A stretch of DNA of 64,000 bases from Nocardioides allogilvus. Lineage in GTDB: Bacteria > Actinomycetota > Actinomycetes > Propionibacteriales > Nocardioidaceae. Where the stretch lies: positions 248,001-312,000 of the forward strand of contig NZ_PZYX01000002.1 in assembly GCF_003047285.1 (NCBI RefSeq). The letters run 5' to 3'. Under the pieces are notes generated by a model. The model was not told the origin of the DNA. It worked only from the letters and a program-made list of their open reading frames with translations, and ran no database searches. The position numbers were made by a program, and so were the translations under genes. Each line of letters opens with the position of its first letter. The first letter of the stretch is position 1. Of the stretch, positions 33,551-43,870 are shown one piece after another.

Positions 33551-34123
33551 TCACAGCCCGGGCGCATTCCACAGGGCGAGCCACTTCTGCAGGTCGCGCT
33601 CCATCGGCAGCTCGGCCGCGAGGTGGTCACGCACGCTGATCTCGGTCAGGTTGTCGCGCTGGTGGGCGCCGGTGGGCGCGAAGGCGTAGAAGGTCCCGCC
33701 CTTGTAGAGGTAGACCAGCCCCACCGGTCGCTCGGCCGGGCCGGTGAAGGTCACCATCGAGCAGAGCAGGCCGGACCCGAAGCCCTGCGCCTCCAGGCTG
33801 GTGTTGACGGCGTGCAGGTCGGTGCACAGGTCGGCCAGGTTGTCGGGGTCGCCGTTGACCACCAGCCACGTGAAGCCGAAGTCGTCGCGGCTCACCTCGA
33901 CCGCGGGCGCGTCCGGGTCGTCGGAGATGAGCGCCGTCATGTCGTCCTGCGTCTGGGCGAAGGCTGCGCCGGTCGCTGATCGGTAGCAGACAGCACCCTG
34001 ACCGGTCGGCGTGAAGCCGGCCGCGGTCTGGAGCGTGATCGCCGCGCTCGGGACCAGGAACAGTGCGTCGAGGTTGTTGGTGACGCGCTTGTTGCGCCCG
34101 GTCACCGCATCCACCCAGCGCAC
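33551..34123 (-). CDS. pspAB: PspA-associated protein PspAB
   Basis: A 190-residue soluble protein matching the PspAB family of actinobacterial phage-shock operons: TGRNKRVTNNLDALFLVPSA at the start, the middle block VSRDDFGFTWLVVNGDPDNL and GFGSGLLCSMVTFTG, and the C-terminal ERDLQKWLALWNAPGL. No catalytic motif is visible. GTG start 4 bp after the htpX stop. It is a conserved companion of PspA; its biochemical role is not established. Confidence 0.88.
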   Translation of the reverse strand: MRWVDAVTGRNKRVTNNLDALFLVPSAAITLQTAAGFTPTGQGAVCYRSATGAAFAQTQDDMTALISDDPDAPAVEVSRDDFGFTWLVVNGDPDNLADLCTDLHAVNTSLEAQGFGSGLLCSMVTFTGPAERPVGLVYLYKGGTFYAFAPTGAHQRDNLTEISVRDHLAAELPMERDLQKWLALWNAPGL

Positions 34124-34127
34124 GGCC

Positions 34128-35036
34128 TCAGCCCATCGGGCGCGCGAGCTCGGCCTGGATCCGGGCCAGCTGCTCGAGGCGCTGCTCGAGGGAGGGGTGG
34201 GTCGCCGTGAGGGTCTTCATCGAGATGCCGGCGACGGCCGGGACGATGAACAGCGAGTTGACCGCGCTGTTGGCGCGCAGGTCCTTCTGCGGGATGGCGC
34301 CGGCTCCCCCGGAGATCTTGGTCAGCGCCGAGGCGAGGGCCTGCGGCTTCATCGTGAGGTAGGCGCCCGAGCGGTCCGCACACAGCTCGCGGTAGCGCGA
34401 GAGCAGGCGGAGCAGCAGGAAGCTGACGGCGTAGACCACCAGGCTCACGAGGACGGCGACCAGGACAGCGGGCAGCCCGCCGTTGTTGCCGCGTCCCCGC
34501 GACAGACCCGTGAACTGGGCGCCCCTGGTCAGCATGCCGGCCAGGATGCCGGCCGAGGAGGCGAACGTCATGACCAGCACATCGCGGTGGGCGACGTGGC
34601 TCAGCTCGTGGGCCAGCACCGCCTCGAGCTCCTCGGCGTCGAGGAGCTGCAGGATGCCGGTGGTCACGCACACCACGGCCCGGTCGGGCGAGCGGCCCGT
34701 CGCGAAGGCGTTGGGCAGGTCCATGTCGGCGACGCCGACGCGCGGCTTGGGCATGTCGGCCAACGCGCAGAGCCGGTCGATCATCCCGTGCAGCTCGGGG
34801 GCCTCCTCGGGAGTCACCTCGCGCGCTCGCATGGCCTTCATGGCGACCTTGTCGGAGGACCACCACTGCCAGAACACCAGGCCGATGCCGGCCAGGCCGA
34901 TCAGGACGACGAACGGGCCCTCGACCACGAACATCAAGGCGACGATCAGCGCCACGAACAAGGCGCCGAGCAGGAACATGACCAAGGTCATCCGGGCCGT
35001 CAGACCGGCGTCCTTGATGAAACGCGAATGCGCCAC
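34128..35036 (-). CDS. htpX: Membrane zinc metalloprotease HtpX
   Basis: A 302-residue M48B protease: two N-terminal helices (LVMFLLGALFVALIVALMFV and FVVLIGLAGIGLVFWQWW), the substrate-loop NAFATGRSPDRAVVCVT, the zinc motif AVLAHELSHVAHRDV, two further helices, and third ligand Glu in SRYRELCADRSGAYL. It degrades misfolded membrane proteins at the cytoplasmic face. The GTG start lies 7 bp after pspAA. Its place inside the psp operon ties it to the membrane-stress response. Confidence 0.94.
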   Translation of the reverse strand: MAHSRFIKDAGLTARMTLVMFLLGALFVALIVALMFVVEGPFVVLIGLAGIGLVFWQWWSSDKVAMKAMRAREVTPEEAPELHGMIDRLCALADMPKPRVGVADMDLPNAFATGRSPDRAVVCVTTGILQLLDAEELEAVLAHELSHVAHRDVLVMTFASSAGILAGMLTRGAQFTGLSRGRGNNGGLPAVLVAVLVSLVVYAVSFLLLRLLSRYRELCADRSGAYLTMKPQALASALTKISGGAGAIPQKDLRANSAVNSLFIVPAVAGISMKTLTATHPSLEQRLEQLARIQAELARPMG

Positions 35037-35043
35037 GGTCAGG

Positions 35044-35322
35044 TCAGCCGGGGATCAGGCCGTCATCGCCGAGCAGCTCGCGCACCTCGTCGATGCTGGC
35101 GTCTCCCGGAGGCAGGATGAGGTCGGACTCGTCGAGGCTGTCGGGCGCGTGGTGGGTGCCGTTGGAGCGCACACCCGCCAGCAGCCCGGCCAGGGCGGTC
35201 CGGAACATCTCCTCGTCGCCCGCCTCGATCGCGAGCTCGATCTGCTGGTCGAGGCCGTTGAGGGCGTCGAGCGCGTGGTCGGCCACGTCGTACTGGCCCT
35301 CGCCGAGGATGCGGACGATCAT
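35044..35322 (-). CDS. pspAA: PspA-associated protein PspAA
   Basis: A 92-residue protein starting MIVRILGEGQYDVADHALDA, the signature of the PspAA family encoded directly after pspA in actinobacteria. Two helices (LDALNGLDQQIELAIEAG and MFRTALAGLLAGV) and an acidic tail follow. Its ATG overlaps the pspA stop (ATGA). It is thought to bind PspA, but its function is not proven. Confidence 0.92.
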   Translation of the reverse strand: MIVRILGEGQYDVADHALDALNGLDQQIELAIEAGDEEMFRTALAGLLAGVRSNGTHHAPDSLDESDLILPPGDASIDEVRELLGDDGLIPG

Positions 35323-36110
35323 GCCGGGCCGCCCTCGCTGATCTCGCGCTCGATCGCCTGCCGCTCGGAGTCGGCGAGGATGTCGCCGTCGCCGGCCTCG
35401 ATCGCCTGCGGCTTGCTGCTCCCCTTGAGTCGCGCCAGCTCGGACTCGACGTCGGAGGTGGAGCTGAGGGCGTCGAGCTCGCGAGCGATGTCGTCGCCTG
35501 CGTTGAGCGAGGACGCGTCGTCGAGGGCGCCGGAGGCGATGAGCTCGTCGATGGCACCGGCCCGGGCCTGCATCTGGGCCGTCTTGTCCTCGGCCCGCTG
35601 GATCGCGAGGCCGACGTCGCCCATCTCCTCGCCGATGCCCGACATCGCCTCGCCGATGCGCGTCTGCGCCTCGGCCGCGGTGTAGTTGGCCTTGATCGTC
35701 TCCTTGCGCGTGCGGAAGGACTCGACCTTCGTCTGCAGGCGCTGCTGGGCGAGGACGAGCTTCTCCTCCTCGCCCTGGAGGTTGGCGTGCTGGACCTGGA
35801 GGTCCTGGATCTGCGTGGTGAGCCCCGACTTGCGGGTCAGCGCCTCACGGGCCAGGTCCTCGCGGTCGGCAGCGATGGCCTTCTCGGCCTGCCCCTGGAG
35901 CTTGGCCGACTGCGTCTCGAGCTGCTTGATCTGCAGCTCCACGCGCTTGCGGCTCGTGGCGACGTCGGCGACCCCGCGGCGTACTTTGCTCAACAGCTCC
36001 AGCTGGCGCTGGTAGCTGTAGTCAAGGGTCTCGCGCGGATCCTCGGCGCGGTCGAGCGCCTTGTTGGCCTTGGAACGGAAGATCAGACTCAAGCGCTTCA
36101 TCACACTCAT
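35319..36110 (-). CDS. pspA: Phage-shock/ESCRT-III-like membrane stress protein PspA
   Basis: A 263-residue PspA/IM30 family protein, almost all coiled coil. The N-terminal amphipathic helix MKRLSLIFRSKANKALDRAE binds membranes; EDPRETLDYSYQRQLELLSK is the family signature. PspA polymerises on damaged membranes and limits proton leak. GGAGAG lies 9 bp before the ATG. First gene of pspA-pspAA-htpX-pspAB-H-box, divergent from the DUF3043 gene across 119 bp. Confidence 0.95.
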   Translation of the reverse strand: MSVMKRLSLIFRSKANKALDRAEDPRETLDYSYQRQLELLSKVRRGVADVATSRKRVELQIKQLETQSAKLQGQAEKAIAADREDLAREALTRKSGLTTQIQDLQVQHANLQGEEEKLVLAQQRLQTKVESFRTRKETIKANYTAAEAQTRIGEAMSGIGEEMGDVGLAIQRAEDKTAQMQARAGAIDELIASGALDDASSLNAGDDIARELDALSSTSDVESELARLKGSSKPQAIEAGDGDILADSERQAIEREISEGGPA

Positions 36111-36229
36111 GGGGATGTTCTCTCCTGTGTCACCCTCGGGGTTCTGCCTTCACCCTAGGACCAAACCCAAAGGCAGTGATAGGCGCCGGTAGGCTGAAGG
36201 TTCACGTCACCCGATCTCATGAGGCTCAG

Positions 36230-36817
36230 TTGTTCGGTCGAAGCAAGTCGCAGGACACCAGCTCCACCACCCCGGTCGTGGACAAGCCGGGTGGCAAGGG
36301 CCGCCCGACGCCGAGCCGTAAGGAGGCCGAGGCGGCGGCGAAGGCCCGCGCCAAGGTGCCGCGCACCCGGCGCGAGCAGATGATGGCCAAGCGCGGCGTC
36401 AGCGCCGAGTCGAGCAAGACCATCCGGGCCGGCATGAAGGCCGGGGACGAGCGCTACCTGCTCCCCCGGGACAAGGGCCCGGTCCGCAGCTTCATCCGCG
36501 ACTTCGTCGACTCGCGCTTCTCCTTCGTCGAGCTGATGGTGCCGCTGCTCATCGTGACGCTGCTGCTGGGCTACTCCGGCAACTCCTACCTCGTCGGCGT
36601 CGGCAACACCGTGCTGTTCGGCACCGTCCTCCTGGTCGCGCTGGACATCTTCGTGATGCGCTTCCGGCTGCGCCGTGAGCTCGCGCGACGCTTCCCCGAC
36701 GAGCCCACCAAGGGCACGACCTACTACGCGATCATGCGTGCGCTGCAGATGAAGTTCATGCGGATGCCGAAGGCCAAGGTCAAGATCGGGCAGACGCTGC
36801 CCGAGCACTACCGCTGA
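36230..36817 (+). CDS. DUF3043 family membrane protein
   Basis: A 195-residue actinobacterial protein. It begins FGRSKSQDTSSTTPVVDKPG at a TTG with GAGG 5 bp upstream (36221-36224), as in other family members that start at the FGR motif. A basic region (KEAEAAAKARAKVPRTRREQ) precedes YLLPRDKGPVRSFIRDFVDS and two helices (MVPLLIVTLLLGYSGNSYL, GNTVLFGTVLLVALDIFVM). A TAGGCT about 36 bp before the TTG may be its -10. Function unknown. Confidence 0.88.
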   Translation: MFGRSKSQDTSSTTPVVDKPGGKGRPTPSRKEAEAAAKARAKVPRTRREQMMAKRGVSAESSKTIRAGMKAGDERYLLPRDKGPVRSFIRDFVDSRFSFVELMVPLLIVTLLLGYSGNSYLVGVGNTVLFGTVLLVALDIFVMRFRLRRELARRFPDEPTKGTTYYAIMRALQMKFMRMPKAKVKIGQTLPEHYR

Positions 36818-36969
36818 GCTCCGGTTGATCCTCGGGCTCGCCAGGGCGCTGGCCTCCGGGGCTGGCCCAGCGTCGTCGTCGCCGGCCTGGCCCTCTCGGT
36901 GGCCGGAGCCATCCATCTGGGGCGGCAACCGGGGTCAGCCCCCGTTACGCCTGGTGTGAGGATGGGCCC

Positions 36970-37518
36970 ATGAGCCACGCCCCGACCGCCGACGTGTCCG
37001 TGCGCATCGCTTGGGCCGACGACGCCGATGCCATCGCCGCCGTCCAGGTCCGCGCTTGGCAGGTGCTGTACGCCGATGTGGTCCCTGCCGAGGCCCTGCC
37101 GTCCGACCCCGAGCCGGTCGCGGCGGCCTGGCGGGTGTCCCTGGGCAAGCCCGACGACGCCCGCAACCGGGTGCTGGTCGCGCTCGAGCGCAACCGCGTG
37201 ACCGGCTTCGCCGTCACCGGTCCGACGTCCGACCCGGACGCCAACCCGATCGACGACGGCGAGCTCAGCGAGCTCACCCTCGACCCCGCCGAGCGCGGCA
37301 AGGGCCACGGCTCGCGCCTGCTCCAGGCGGCCGTCGACACCCTCGCCGCCGACCGGTTCACCCGCGCGGTGAGCTGGGTCATCGCCACCGACGACGACCA
37401 CCGCCGCTTCCTGACCGAGGCAGGCTGGGCGCCCGACGGCGCCCACCGCGAGCTCGACCTCGACGGCACCGGGACGACCACGGTCAAGCAGGTCCGGCTC
37501 CACACCGCGATCGGCTGA
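36970..37518 (+). CDS. GNAT family N-acetyltransferase (182 aa)
   Basis: A single-domain GNAT enzyme: VRIAWADDADAIAAVQVRAW at the start, LSELTLDPAERGKGHGSRLL with the acetyl-CoA loop R-G-K-G-H-G, and RRFLTEAGWAPDGAHREL at the end. The family motif order and length are normal. The stop shares a base with the azlC ATG (TGATG), so the gene leads the azlCD operon; it may modify a substrate linked to export, which is only a guess. Confidence 0.88.
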   Translation: MSHAPTADVSVRIAWADDADAIAAVQVRAWQVLYADVVPAEALPSDPEPVAAAWRVSLGKPDDARNRVLVALERNRVTGFAVTGPTSDPDANPIDDGELSELTLDPAERGKGHGSRLLQAAVDTLAADRFTRAVSWVIATDDDHRRFLTEAGWAPDGAHRELDLDGTGTTTVKQVRLHTAIG

Positions 37519-38207
37519 TGTCGGCTCCCCTGCCACCTGCCGAACGCTCGCGGATGATCCGCGACGGCATCGCGGTCGGGATCGCCACCGGCACCTACGG
37601 CATCTCCTTCGGCGCCGTCGCGGTCACGGCAGGGCTGAGCGTCCTGCAGGCCTGCGCGCTCTCGTTGCTCGTCTTCACGGGGGCGTCCCAGTTCGCGCTC
37701 GTCGGTGTGGTCGCGGCGGGCGGTGCGCCTCTGAGTGGCGCCATGACCGCGATCCTGCTCGGCACCCGCAACACCCTCTACGGCCTGCGGTTGGCGCCGC
37801 TCCTCCAGTTCTCCGGCCTGCGCCGGGTCGCCGCCGCCCAGATCCTCATCGACGAGTCCACCGCGATGGCGGTCAACCGCGGGTCGGCACCGGCCGCACG
37901 CGTGGGCTTCCTGAGCACCGGGCTGGCCGTCTTCGTGCTCTGGAACGCCGCCACCCTGCTCGGCGCCCTGGCTGGTACGGCGATCGGTGACCCCCGCACG
38001 TTCGGGCTCGATGCCGCGGTCGGCGCGGCGTTCCTCGCCCTCCTGTGGCCGCGGCTGAGCGATCGACGCAACCAGGTCGTGGCGGTGTGCGCCGGCGCCG
38101 TCGCGCTGGGCCTGGTGCCCTTCACGGCGGCCGGGGTGCCCGTCCTGGCCGCCGGCGGGGTCGCCCTGCTGGCCGGCGTCCTGACTCATCCTTCGGAGCG
38201 CCCCTGA
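37518..38207 (+). CDS. AzlC family branched-chain amino-acid exporter, large subunit
   Basis: A 229-residue membrane protein of the AzlC (BrnF) family. GIAVGIATGTYGISFGAVAV and the conserved TGASQFALVGVVAAGGAPL are family hallmarks; GTRNTLYGLRLAPLL is the next conserved loop. About six or seven helices. With AzlD it forms an exporter for leucine, isoleucine, valine or their analogues. Coupled upstream and downstream by 1-bp TGATG overlaps. Confidence 0.92.
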   Translation: MSAPLPPAERSRMIRDGIAVGIATGTYGISFGAVAVTAGLSVLQACALSLLVFTGASQFALVGVVAAGGAPLSGAMTAILLGTRNTLYGLRLAPLLQFSGLRRVAAAQILIDESTAMAVNRGSAPAARVGFLSTGLAVFVLWNAATLLGALAGTAIGDPRTFGLDAAVGAAFLALLWPRLSDRRNQVVAVCAGAVALGLVPFTAAGVPVLAAGGVALLAGVLTHPSERP

Positions 38208-38503
38208 TGTGGCTCGCGATCATCGTCGCCGCGCTCGGCTGCTACGCCCTCAAACTCGCCGGCCTCTCATTGCCCGAACGGGTGTTGAGCAACCCGCTCG
38301 TCGAGCGGATCGCCGACTTCATCCCGGTCGCACTGCTCGCGGCGCTCATCGCCGTACAGGTGTGGTCGGACGGGCCTGCCCTGACCGTGGACGCCCGGAC
38401 AGCGGGTCTCGGATTCGCGGTCGTGGCCCTGCTCGTGCGGGCGCCGTTCCTGGTGGTCGTGATCGGCGCAGCGGTCGTCTCTGCGCTGGTCCGTCTCGCC
38501 TGA
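38207..38503 (+). CDS. AzlD family branched-chain amino-acid exporter, small subunit
   Basis: A 98-residue, three-to-four-helix membrane protein (MWLAIIVAALGCYALKLAGL; IADFIPVALLAALIAVQVW; FAVVALLVRAPFLVVVIGAA). The order azlC-azlD with a 1-bp overlap and the conserved spacing of helices identify it as AzlD/BrnE, the obligate partner of AzlC. Confidence 0.9.
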   Translation: MWLAIIVAALGCYALKLAGLSLPERVLSNPLVERIADFIPVALLAALIAVQVWSDGPALTVDARTAGLGFAVVALLVRAPFLVVVIGAAVVSALVRLA

Positions 38504-38589
38504 CACGGTTGCCCAGGTGGTTACCCAATCTCGAGATTCGAAGGATTCGACAACTACCCGCCTACCGTCCGAGATCAGCTGAAACTCGT

Positions 38590-39354
<765 letters not shown>

Positions 39355-39422
39355 CTACTGTGATGTGTGCCCGCTGGGTGGCGGTGACTGACGGGTGAAC
39401 CAGGAAGTGGCAGGCTGTGACC

Positions 39423-39938
39423 ATGCCAGTGCAGACGATCCCGCCGCGCATCCGATGGGCCGTGGAGCTCATGGACATCCAGCCCAACGACCAGGTCCTC
39501 GAGATCGGCTGTGGACCGGGTGCTGGAGCCGAGCTGATCTGCGGCAAGCTCGAGACCGGCAAGCTGTTCGCGATCGACCGTTCGGAGTCGGGAGTGGACC
39601 GCACCAAGCGCCGCAACCAGAAGTACGTCGACAGCGGACGCCTCGTCGTGCGCCAGATCGACCTCGCGACCCTGCGCGTCCCGGTGAAGCGCCTCACGAA
39701 GGTCTTCGCGTTCAACGTGAACCTCTTCTGGGTGCGCCGCTGCGACGACGAGATCGCCCTGCTGCACGAGCGCGTCGTGCCGGGCGGCGCCGTCTACTTC
39801 TTCTACGAGGCCAACCGCCCCGAGCTCGTCCCGAACATCGTCAAGAAGACCTCCGAGGCCCTCCTGCGCGGCGGCTTCCGGGTGTCCGTCGTGGAGCAGA
39901 AGGCCCCCGCCGTGATCGGGATCATCGGGCGGCGCTGA
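39423..39938 (+). CDS. Class I SAM-dependent methyltransferase (171 aa)
   Basis: A small Rossmann methyltransferase. SAM motif I is VLEIGCGPGAGAELIC, followed by LFAIDRSESGVDRTKRRN as the acidic loop; FAFNVNLFWVRRCDDEIALL and LHERVVPGGAVYFFYEANRP are motifs IV-VI. The ATG follows CAGGCT by 6 nt; a GTG two codons earlier is the alternative. The substrate cannot be told. It is convergent with the M16 protease gene across a twin-hairpin element. Confidence 0.85.
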   Translation: MPVQTIPPRIRWAVELMDIQPNDQVLEIGCGPGAGAELICGKLETGKLFAIDRSESGVDRTKRRNQKYVDSGRLVVRQIDLATLRVPVKRLTKVFAFNVNLFWVRRCDDEIALLHERVVPGGAVYFFYEANRPELVPNIVKKTSEALLRGGFRVSVVEQKAPAVIGIIGRR

Positions 39939-39962
39939 GCCGCTCCCGGCGGAAACCGTCAG

Positions 39963-40055
39963 GAACGTTCGATTCCCCCGCCTCTGCGGGGGAATCGAAC
40001 GTTCTGGGGTGTTGCAACACTCACGAAGGTGACACTCCCCCGCATATGCGGGGGA
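39963..40055. repeat. Twin-hairpin element A
   Basis: Hairpin 1 (39963-40004) has a perfect 19-bp stem with loop CTCT; hairpin 2 (40036-40055) has the 8-bp stem TCCCCCGC/GCGGGGGA with loop ATAT, the same core as hairpin 1. Their centres are 62 bp apart and TTGCAA (40012-40017, inside GTGTTGCAACAC) sits exactly at the midpoint. It fills the gap between two convergent genes and may also terminate both. Confidence 0.75.
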
Positions 40056-40072
40056 ACAGGGGGCGCGAGGGG

Positions 40073-41440
40073 TCAGGCCGGGCCGACGATGGCCAGGACC
40101 TCCGGCTGGGCGAACAGGGCTCCCGCGATGTCGCGGACCTCCTCGAGCGTGACCGCGTCGATCTTGGCGATCACGTCGTCGATCGAGAGGAACTCGTCGT
40201 AGACGAGCTCCGCCTTCCCGAGGCGCGACATCCGCGACCCGGAGTCCTCCAGCCCGAGCACGAGCCCGCCGCGGAGCTGGCCCTTGCCACGATCGAGCTC
40301 CTCGGCGGTGATGCCCTCGGCCGCCACCTTGGCGAGCTCGGCGCGGACGGTCGCGAGCACGTCGTCGAGCTTGCCGGGCAGGCAACCGACCGCGACCCCG
40401 ACCAGGCCCGCGTCGGCGTGGTGGGAGGCGAAGGAGTAGACGGAGTAGGCGAGCCCGCGGTGCTCGCGGACCTCCTGGAAGAGCCGTGACGACGTGCCGC
40501 CGCCGAGGGCCGTGTTCAGGATGCCGAGGGCGTAGCGGCGCTCGTCGCTGCGGGTCAGGCCCTTCATCCCGAGGACGATGTTGACCTGCTCGAAGGGGCG
40601 CGTGGTGTGCGACTCCCCCGGCGAGACGGCGCGCGCCTTGGTGGTGTTGCGGTGCCCGACGGGCTCCGCGTCGCCGTCGAGGAAGCCTTGGCGGCCGAAT
40701 GCGCGGCGTACGTCCTTCACGACCTTGGCGTGGTCGAGGTTGCCGGCGACCGCGACCACCATGTTGTCGGGCCGGTAGTGACGCCGGAAGAACCGGACGA
40801 CCTGCTCACGCGTCATCGAGGTGATCGAGGCGTGCGTGCCCGCGATCGGGCGGCCCAGCGGCGAGTCGCCGAAGGCCTGGTGGGCGAAGAGGTTGTGGAC
40901 GACGTCGTCGGGGTCGTCGTCGTGCATCGCGATCTCGTCGAGGATCACGTCGCGCTCCGCCTCGACGTCGGCAGCGGTGATCAGCGAGCTGGTGATCATG
41001 TCGCCGATGACGTCGACAGCGAGCGGCAGGTCGTCGTCGAGCACGCGCGCGTGGAAGCAGGTGTACTCCTTCGCGGTGAAGGCGTTGAACTCGCCGCCGA
41101 CCGCGTCGAGGGCCACCGAGATGTCGAGCGCGGAGCGCTCACGGGTGCCCTTGAAGAGCAGGTGCTCGAGGAAGTGCGAGCAGCCGTGCAGCGCCGGGGT
41201 CTCGTCGCGCGAACCGACGTTGACCCACACGCCGATGCTCGCGGAGCGCGCACCGGCCATCTGCTCGGTGACGACCCGCAGGCCGCCGGGCAGGACGGTA
41301 CGGCGGATGCGTGACGTCACCTGGCCGTCGGCGTCCTTGACGGTCTGGACCGTCCGGGTGGAACCGATCTTCTGGGGAACGGCCGACCGGCCAGCAGAGG
41401 AGCTCTGCTGACCGGTCGGACGGGTGGTGCGGGTGGTCAC
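40073..41440 (-). CDS. M16 family zinc peptidase (processing-peptidase-like)
   Basis: A 455-residue M16 peptidase. The inverted zinc motif [11 protein letters not shown] (HxxEH at 89-93) is followed by the distal Glu in [16 protein letters not shown]. The C-terminal M16 half begins near [17 protein letters not shown] and keeps [20 protein letters not shown]. It overlaps pnp by 4 bp (GTGA), an order (pnp, then M16) conserved in actinobacteria. It probably degrades or processes peptides; the first 40 residues are a low-complexity basic extension. Confidence 0.93.
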   Translation of the reverse strand: MTTRTTRPTGQQSSSAGRSAVPQKIGSTRTVQTVKDADGQVTSRIRRTVLPGGLRVVTEQMAGARSASIGVWVNVGSRDETPALHGCSHFLEHLLFKGTRERSALDISVALDAVGGEFNAFTAKEYTCFHARVLDDDLPLAVDVIGDMITSSLITAADVEAERDVILDEIAMHDDDPDDVVHNLFAHQAFGDSPLGRPIAGTHASITSMTREQVVRFFRRHYRPDNMVVAVAGNLDHAKVVKDVRRAFGRQGFLDGDAEPVGHRNTTKARAVSPGESHTTRPFEQVNIVLGMKGLTRSDERRYALGILNTALGGGTSSRLFQEVREHRGLAYSVYSFASHHADAGLVGVAVGCLPGKLDDVLATVRAELAKVAAEGITAEELDRGKGQLRGGLVLGLEDSGSRMSRLGKAELVYDEFLSIDDVIAKIDAVTLEEVRDIAGALFAQPEVLAIVGPA

Positions 41441-43674
41441 TCGGCGTCAGTCGCCTCGGTGGACTCGTCGGACTCGGACGCCTCGGCGCCCTCCTCCACG
41501 ACCGGGACCAGCGACAGCTTGCCGCGGTCGTCGATCTCGCCGATCGCGACCTGGATCTTCTGACCGACCGACAGGACGTCCTCGACGGCGTCGACGCGCT
41601 TGCCGCCGGCGAGGGAGCGGAGCTTGCTGATGTGCAGCAGGCCGTCCTTGCCGGGCATCAGCGAGATGAACGCGCCGAAGTTGGTCGTCTTGACGACGGT
41701 GCCGAGGTAGCGCTCGCCGACCTCGGGCATGGTCGGGTTGGCGATCGCGTTGACGGCGTCCTTGGCGGCCTGGGCAGCCTCGCCGTTGGTCGCGCCGATG
41801 TAGACCGTGCCGTCGTCCTCGATCGACAGGGTCGCGCCCGTGTCGTCCTGGATCTGGTTGATGATCTTGCCCTTCGGCCCGATGACCTCACCGATCTTGT
41901 CCACGGGGACCTTGATCGTGATGATCCGCGGGGCGTGGAGCGACATCTCCTCGGGGGCGTCGATGGCCTCGGCCATGACGTCGAGGATCGCCAGACGGGC
42001 GCCCTTGGCCTGGGTCAGCGCCGAAGCGAGGACCTCGGCCGGGATGCCGTCGAGCTTGGTGTCGAGCTGCAGCGCGGTGATGAACTCGCGCGTGCCGGCG
42101 ACCTTGAAGTCCATGTCGCCGAACGCGTCCTCGGCGCCGAGGATGTCGGTCAGCGCGACGTACTCGGTCTTGCCGTCGACCTCGTCGGAGATGAGGCCCA
42201 TCGCGATGCCGGCGACGGAGGCCTTGAGCGGCACACCGGCCTGCAGCAGCGACAGGGTCGAGGCACAGACCGAACCCATCGAGGTGGAGCCGTTGGAGCC
42301 CATGGCCTCGGAGAGCTGGCGGATCGCGTAGGGGAACTCCTCACGCGTCGGCAGCACGGGCAGGATCGCGCGGCGCGCGAGCGCACCGTGGCCGACCTCG
42401 CGACGCTTGGGCGAGCCCACGCGGCCGGTCTCGCCCGTCGAGAACGGCGGGAAGACGTACTTGTGCATGTAGCGACGGTGCTTCTCCGGGGAGAGCGTGT
42501 CGAGCTGCTGCTCCAGCTTGAGCATGTTGAGGGTGGTGACGCCCAGGATCTGGGTCTCGCCACGCTCGAACAGCGCCGAGCCGTGGACGCGCGGGATCAC
42601 GCCGACCTCGGAGTGCAGCGGACGGATGTCGGCCAGGCCGCGACCGTCCATGCGGATCTTGTCGCGCAGCACGCGCTGGCGCATGAGGGACTTGTTCAGC
42701 GAGCGGAACGCAGCGCCGATCTCCTTCTCGCGACCCTCGAACTGACCGGCGAGCGACTCGAGCAGCCCGGCCTTGATCTCGTCGAGCTTGGCCTCGCGCT
42801 CCAGCTTGTCAGCGATCGTGAGCGCCTCGGCGGTGGGAGCCGACACGGCACCCTCGACGGCGGCGTAGACGTCGTCCTCGTAGTCGAGGAAGATCGGGAA
42901 CTCCTGGACCGGCTTGGCCGACTCCTTGGCGAGCTCGACCTGGGCCTCGATGAGCTGCTTGATGAAGGGCTTCGCGGCGTCGAGGCCGCTGGCCACGACC
43001 TCCTCGGTGGGGGCCTTCTGGCCGCCCGCGACGAGCTCGATGACACGCTCGGTGGCCTCGGCCTCGACCATCATGATCGCGACGTCACCGGTCTCGGTCA
43101 CGCGACCGGCCACGACCATGTCGAAGACGGCGTCCTCGAGCTGCGAGTGGGTCGGGAACGCGACCCACTGGCCCTCGATGAGGGCGACGCGGACGCCACC
43201 GACGGGGCCGGAGAACGGCAGGCCGGAGAGCTGGGTCGACAGCGACGCGGCGTTGATCGCCAGCACGTCGTAGGGCATGTCGGGGTCGAGCGCCATCACG
43301 GTGATGACGACCTGGACCTCGTTGCGCAGACCCTTCTTGAAGGTCGGGCGCAGCGGCCGGTCGATGAGGCGGCAGGTGAGGATCGCGTCCTCGCCCGGGC
43401 GACCCTCGGAACGGAAGAAGGAGCCGGGGATCTGGCCCACGGCGTACATCCGCTCCTCGACGTCGATCGTGAGGGGGAAGAAGTCGAAGTGGTCCTTCGG
43501 CGTCTTGCCGGCGGTCGTCGCCGAGAGCAGCATGGTCTCGTCGTCGATGTAGGCCGTGACGGAGCCGGCGGCCTGACGGGCCAGCAGGCCGGTCTCGAAC
43601 TTGATGGTGCGCTTGCCGAACTTGCCATTGTCGAGAACGGTCTCGACGGCGGAAATGATGGGGCCCTCGTTCAA
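41437..43674 (-). CDS. pnp: Polyribonucleotide nucleotidyltransferase (PNPase)
   Basis: A 745-residue 3'-5' phosphorolytic RNase and polymerase, GpsI-type in actinobacteria. Two RNase PH domains ([38 protein letters not shown]), a KH domain ([20 protein letters not shown]) and an S1 domain ([20 protein letters not shown]). The TTG start at 43674 has AAAGGG close upstream, and the resulting N terminus [16 protein letters not shown] fits the family; an ATG 45 bp earlier has no site. The acidic tail ([15 protein letters not shown]) is common. Coupled to the M16 gene. Confidence 0.95.
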   Translation of the reverse strand: MNEGPIISAVETVLDNGKFGKRTIKFETGLLARQAAGSVTAYIDDETMLLSATTAGKTPKDHFDFFPLTIDVEERMYAVGQIPGSFFRSEGRPGEDAILTCRLIDRPLRPTFKKGLRNEVQVVITVMALDPDMPYDVLAINAASLSTQLSGLPFSGPVGGVRVALIEGQWVAFPTHSQLEDAVFDMVVAGRVTETGDVAIMMVEAEATERVIELVAGGQKAPTEEVVASGLDAAKPFIKQLIEAQVELAKESAKPVQEFPIFLDYEDDVYAAVEGAVSAPTAEALTIADKLEREAKLDEIKAGLLESLAGQFEGREKEIGAAFRSLNKSLMRQRVLRDKIRMDGRGLADIRPLHSEVGVIPRVHGSALFERGETQILGVTTLNMLKLEQQLDTLSPEKHRRYMHKYVFPPFSTGETGRVGSPKRREVGHGALARRAILPVLPTREEFPYAIRQLSEAMGSNGSTSMGSVCASTLSLLQAGVPLKASVAGIAMGLISDEVDGKTEYVALTDILGAEDAFGDMDFKVAGTREFITALQLDTKLDGIPAEVLASALTQAKGARLAILDVMAEAIDAPEEMSLHAPRIITIKVPVDKIGEVIGPKGKIINQIQDDTGATLSIEDDGTVYIGATNGEAAQAAKDAVNAIANPTMPEVGERYLGTVVKTTNFGAFISLMPGKDGLLHISKLRSLAGGKRVDAVEDVLSVGQKIQVAIGEIDDRGKLSLVPVVEEGAEASESDESTEATDAE

Positions 43675-43870
43675 AGGGTTTCCCTTTCTCTTCGCGGAGC
43701 GATCCGCGACGCCGCTCATGTGAGTGCCGGTCTTCGATCGAGGCCCGCAGGTGCGTTCACCTGAAGGCCACTACCGAGGACCGAGCCGGGCGAGGCGGGT
43801 CGCTCCTGGATCTGGAGTGTTCAGTTGAGTTGGTTCGGCTCCGAGCCTATCGGCTGGGGGCCGAAATGCT

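Noticed and set aside
33551-33584. Earlier ATG (33584) for the H-box mini-protein.
   Set aside because: It would overlap the end of pspAB by 34 bp and adds residues outside the helical domain; the ATG at 33542 is better placed.
39963-40055. Two CCCCGC-N4-GCGGGG hairpins 62 bp apart, resembling a minimal type I-E CRISPR array (28-29 bp repeat plus 32-33 bp spacer).
   Set aside because: Only two units, the units differ outside a short core, the 'spacer' contains a conserved palindrome shared with 61496-61594, and no cas gene is in the window.
43675-43719. Upstream ATG (43719) for pnp.
   Set aside because: No ribosome-binding site precedes it, whereas the TTG at 43674 has AAAGGG and gives the family N terminus.
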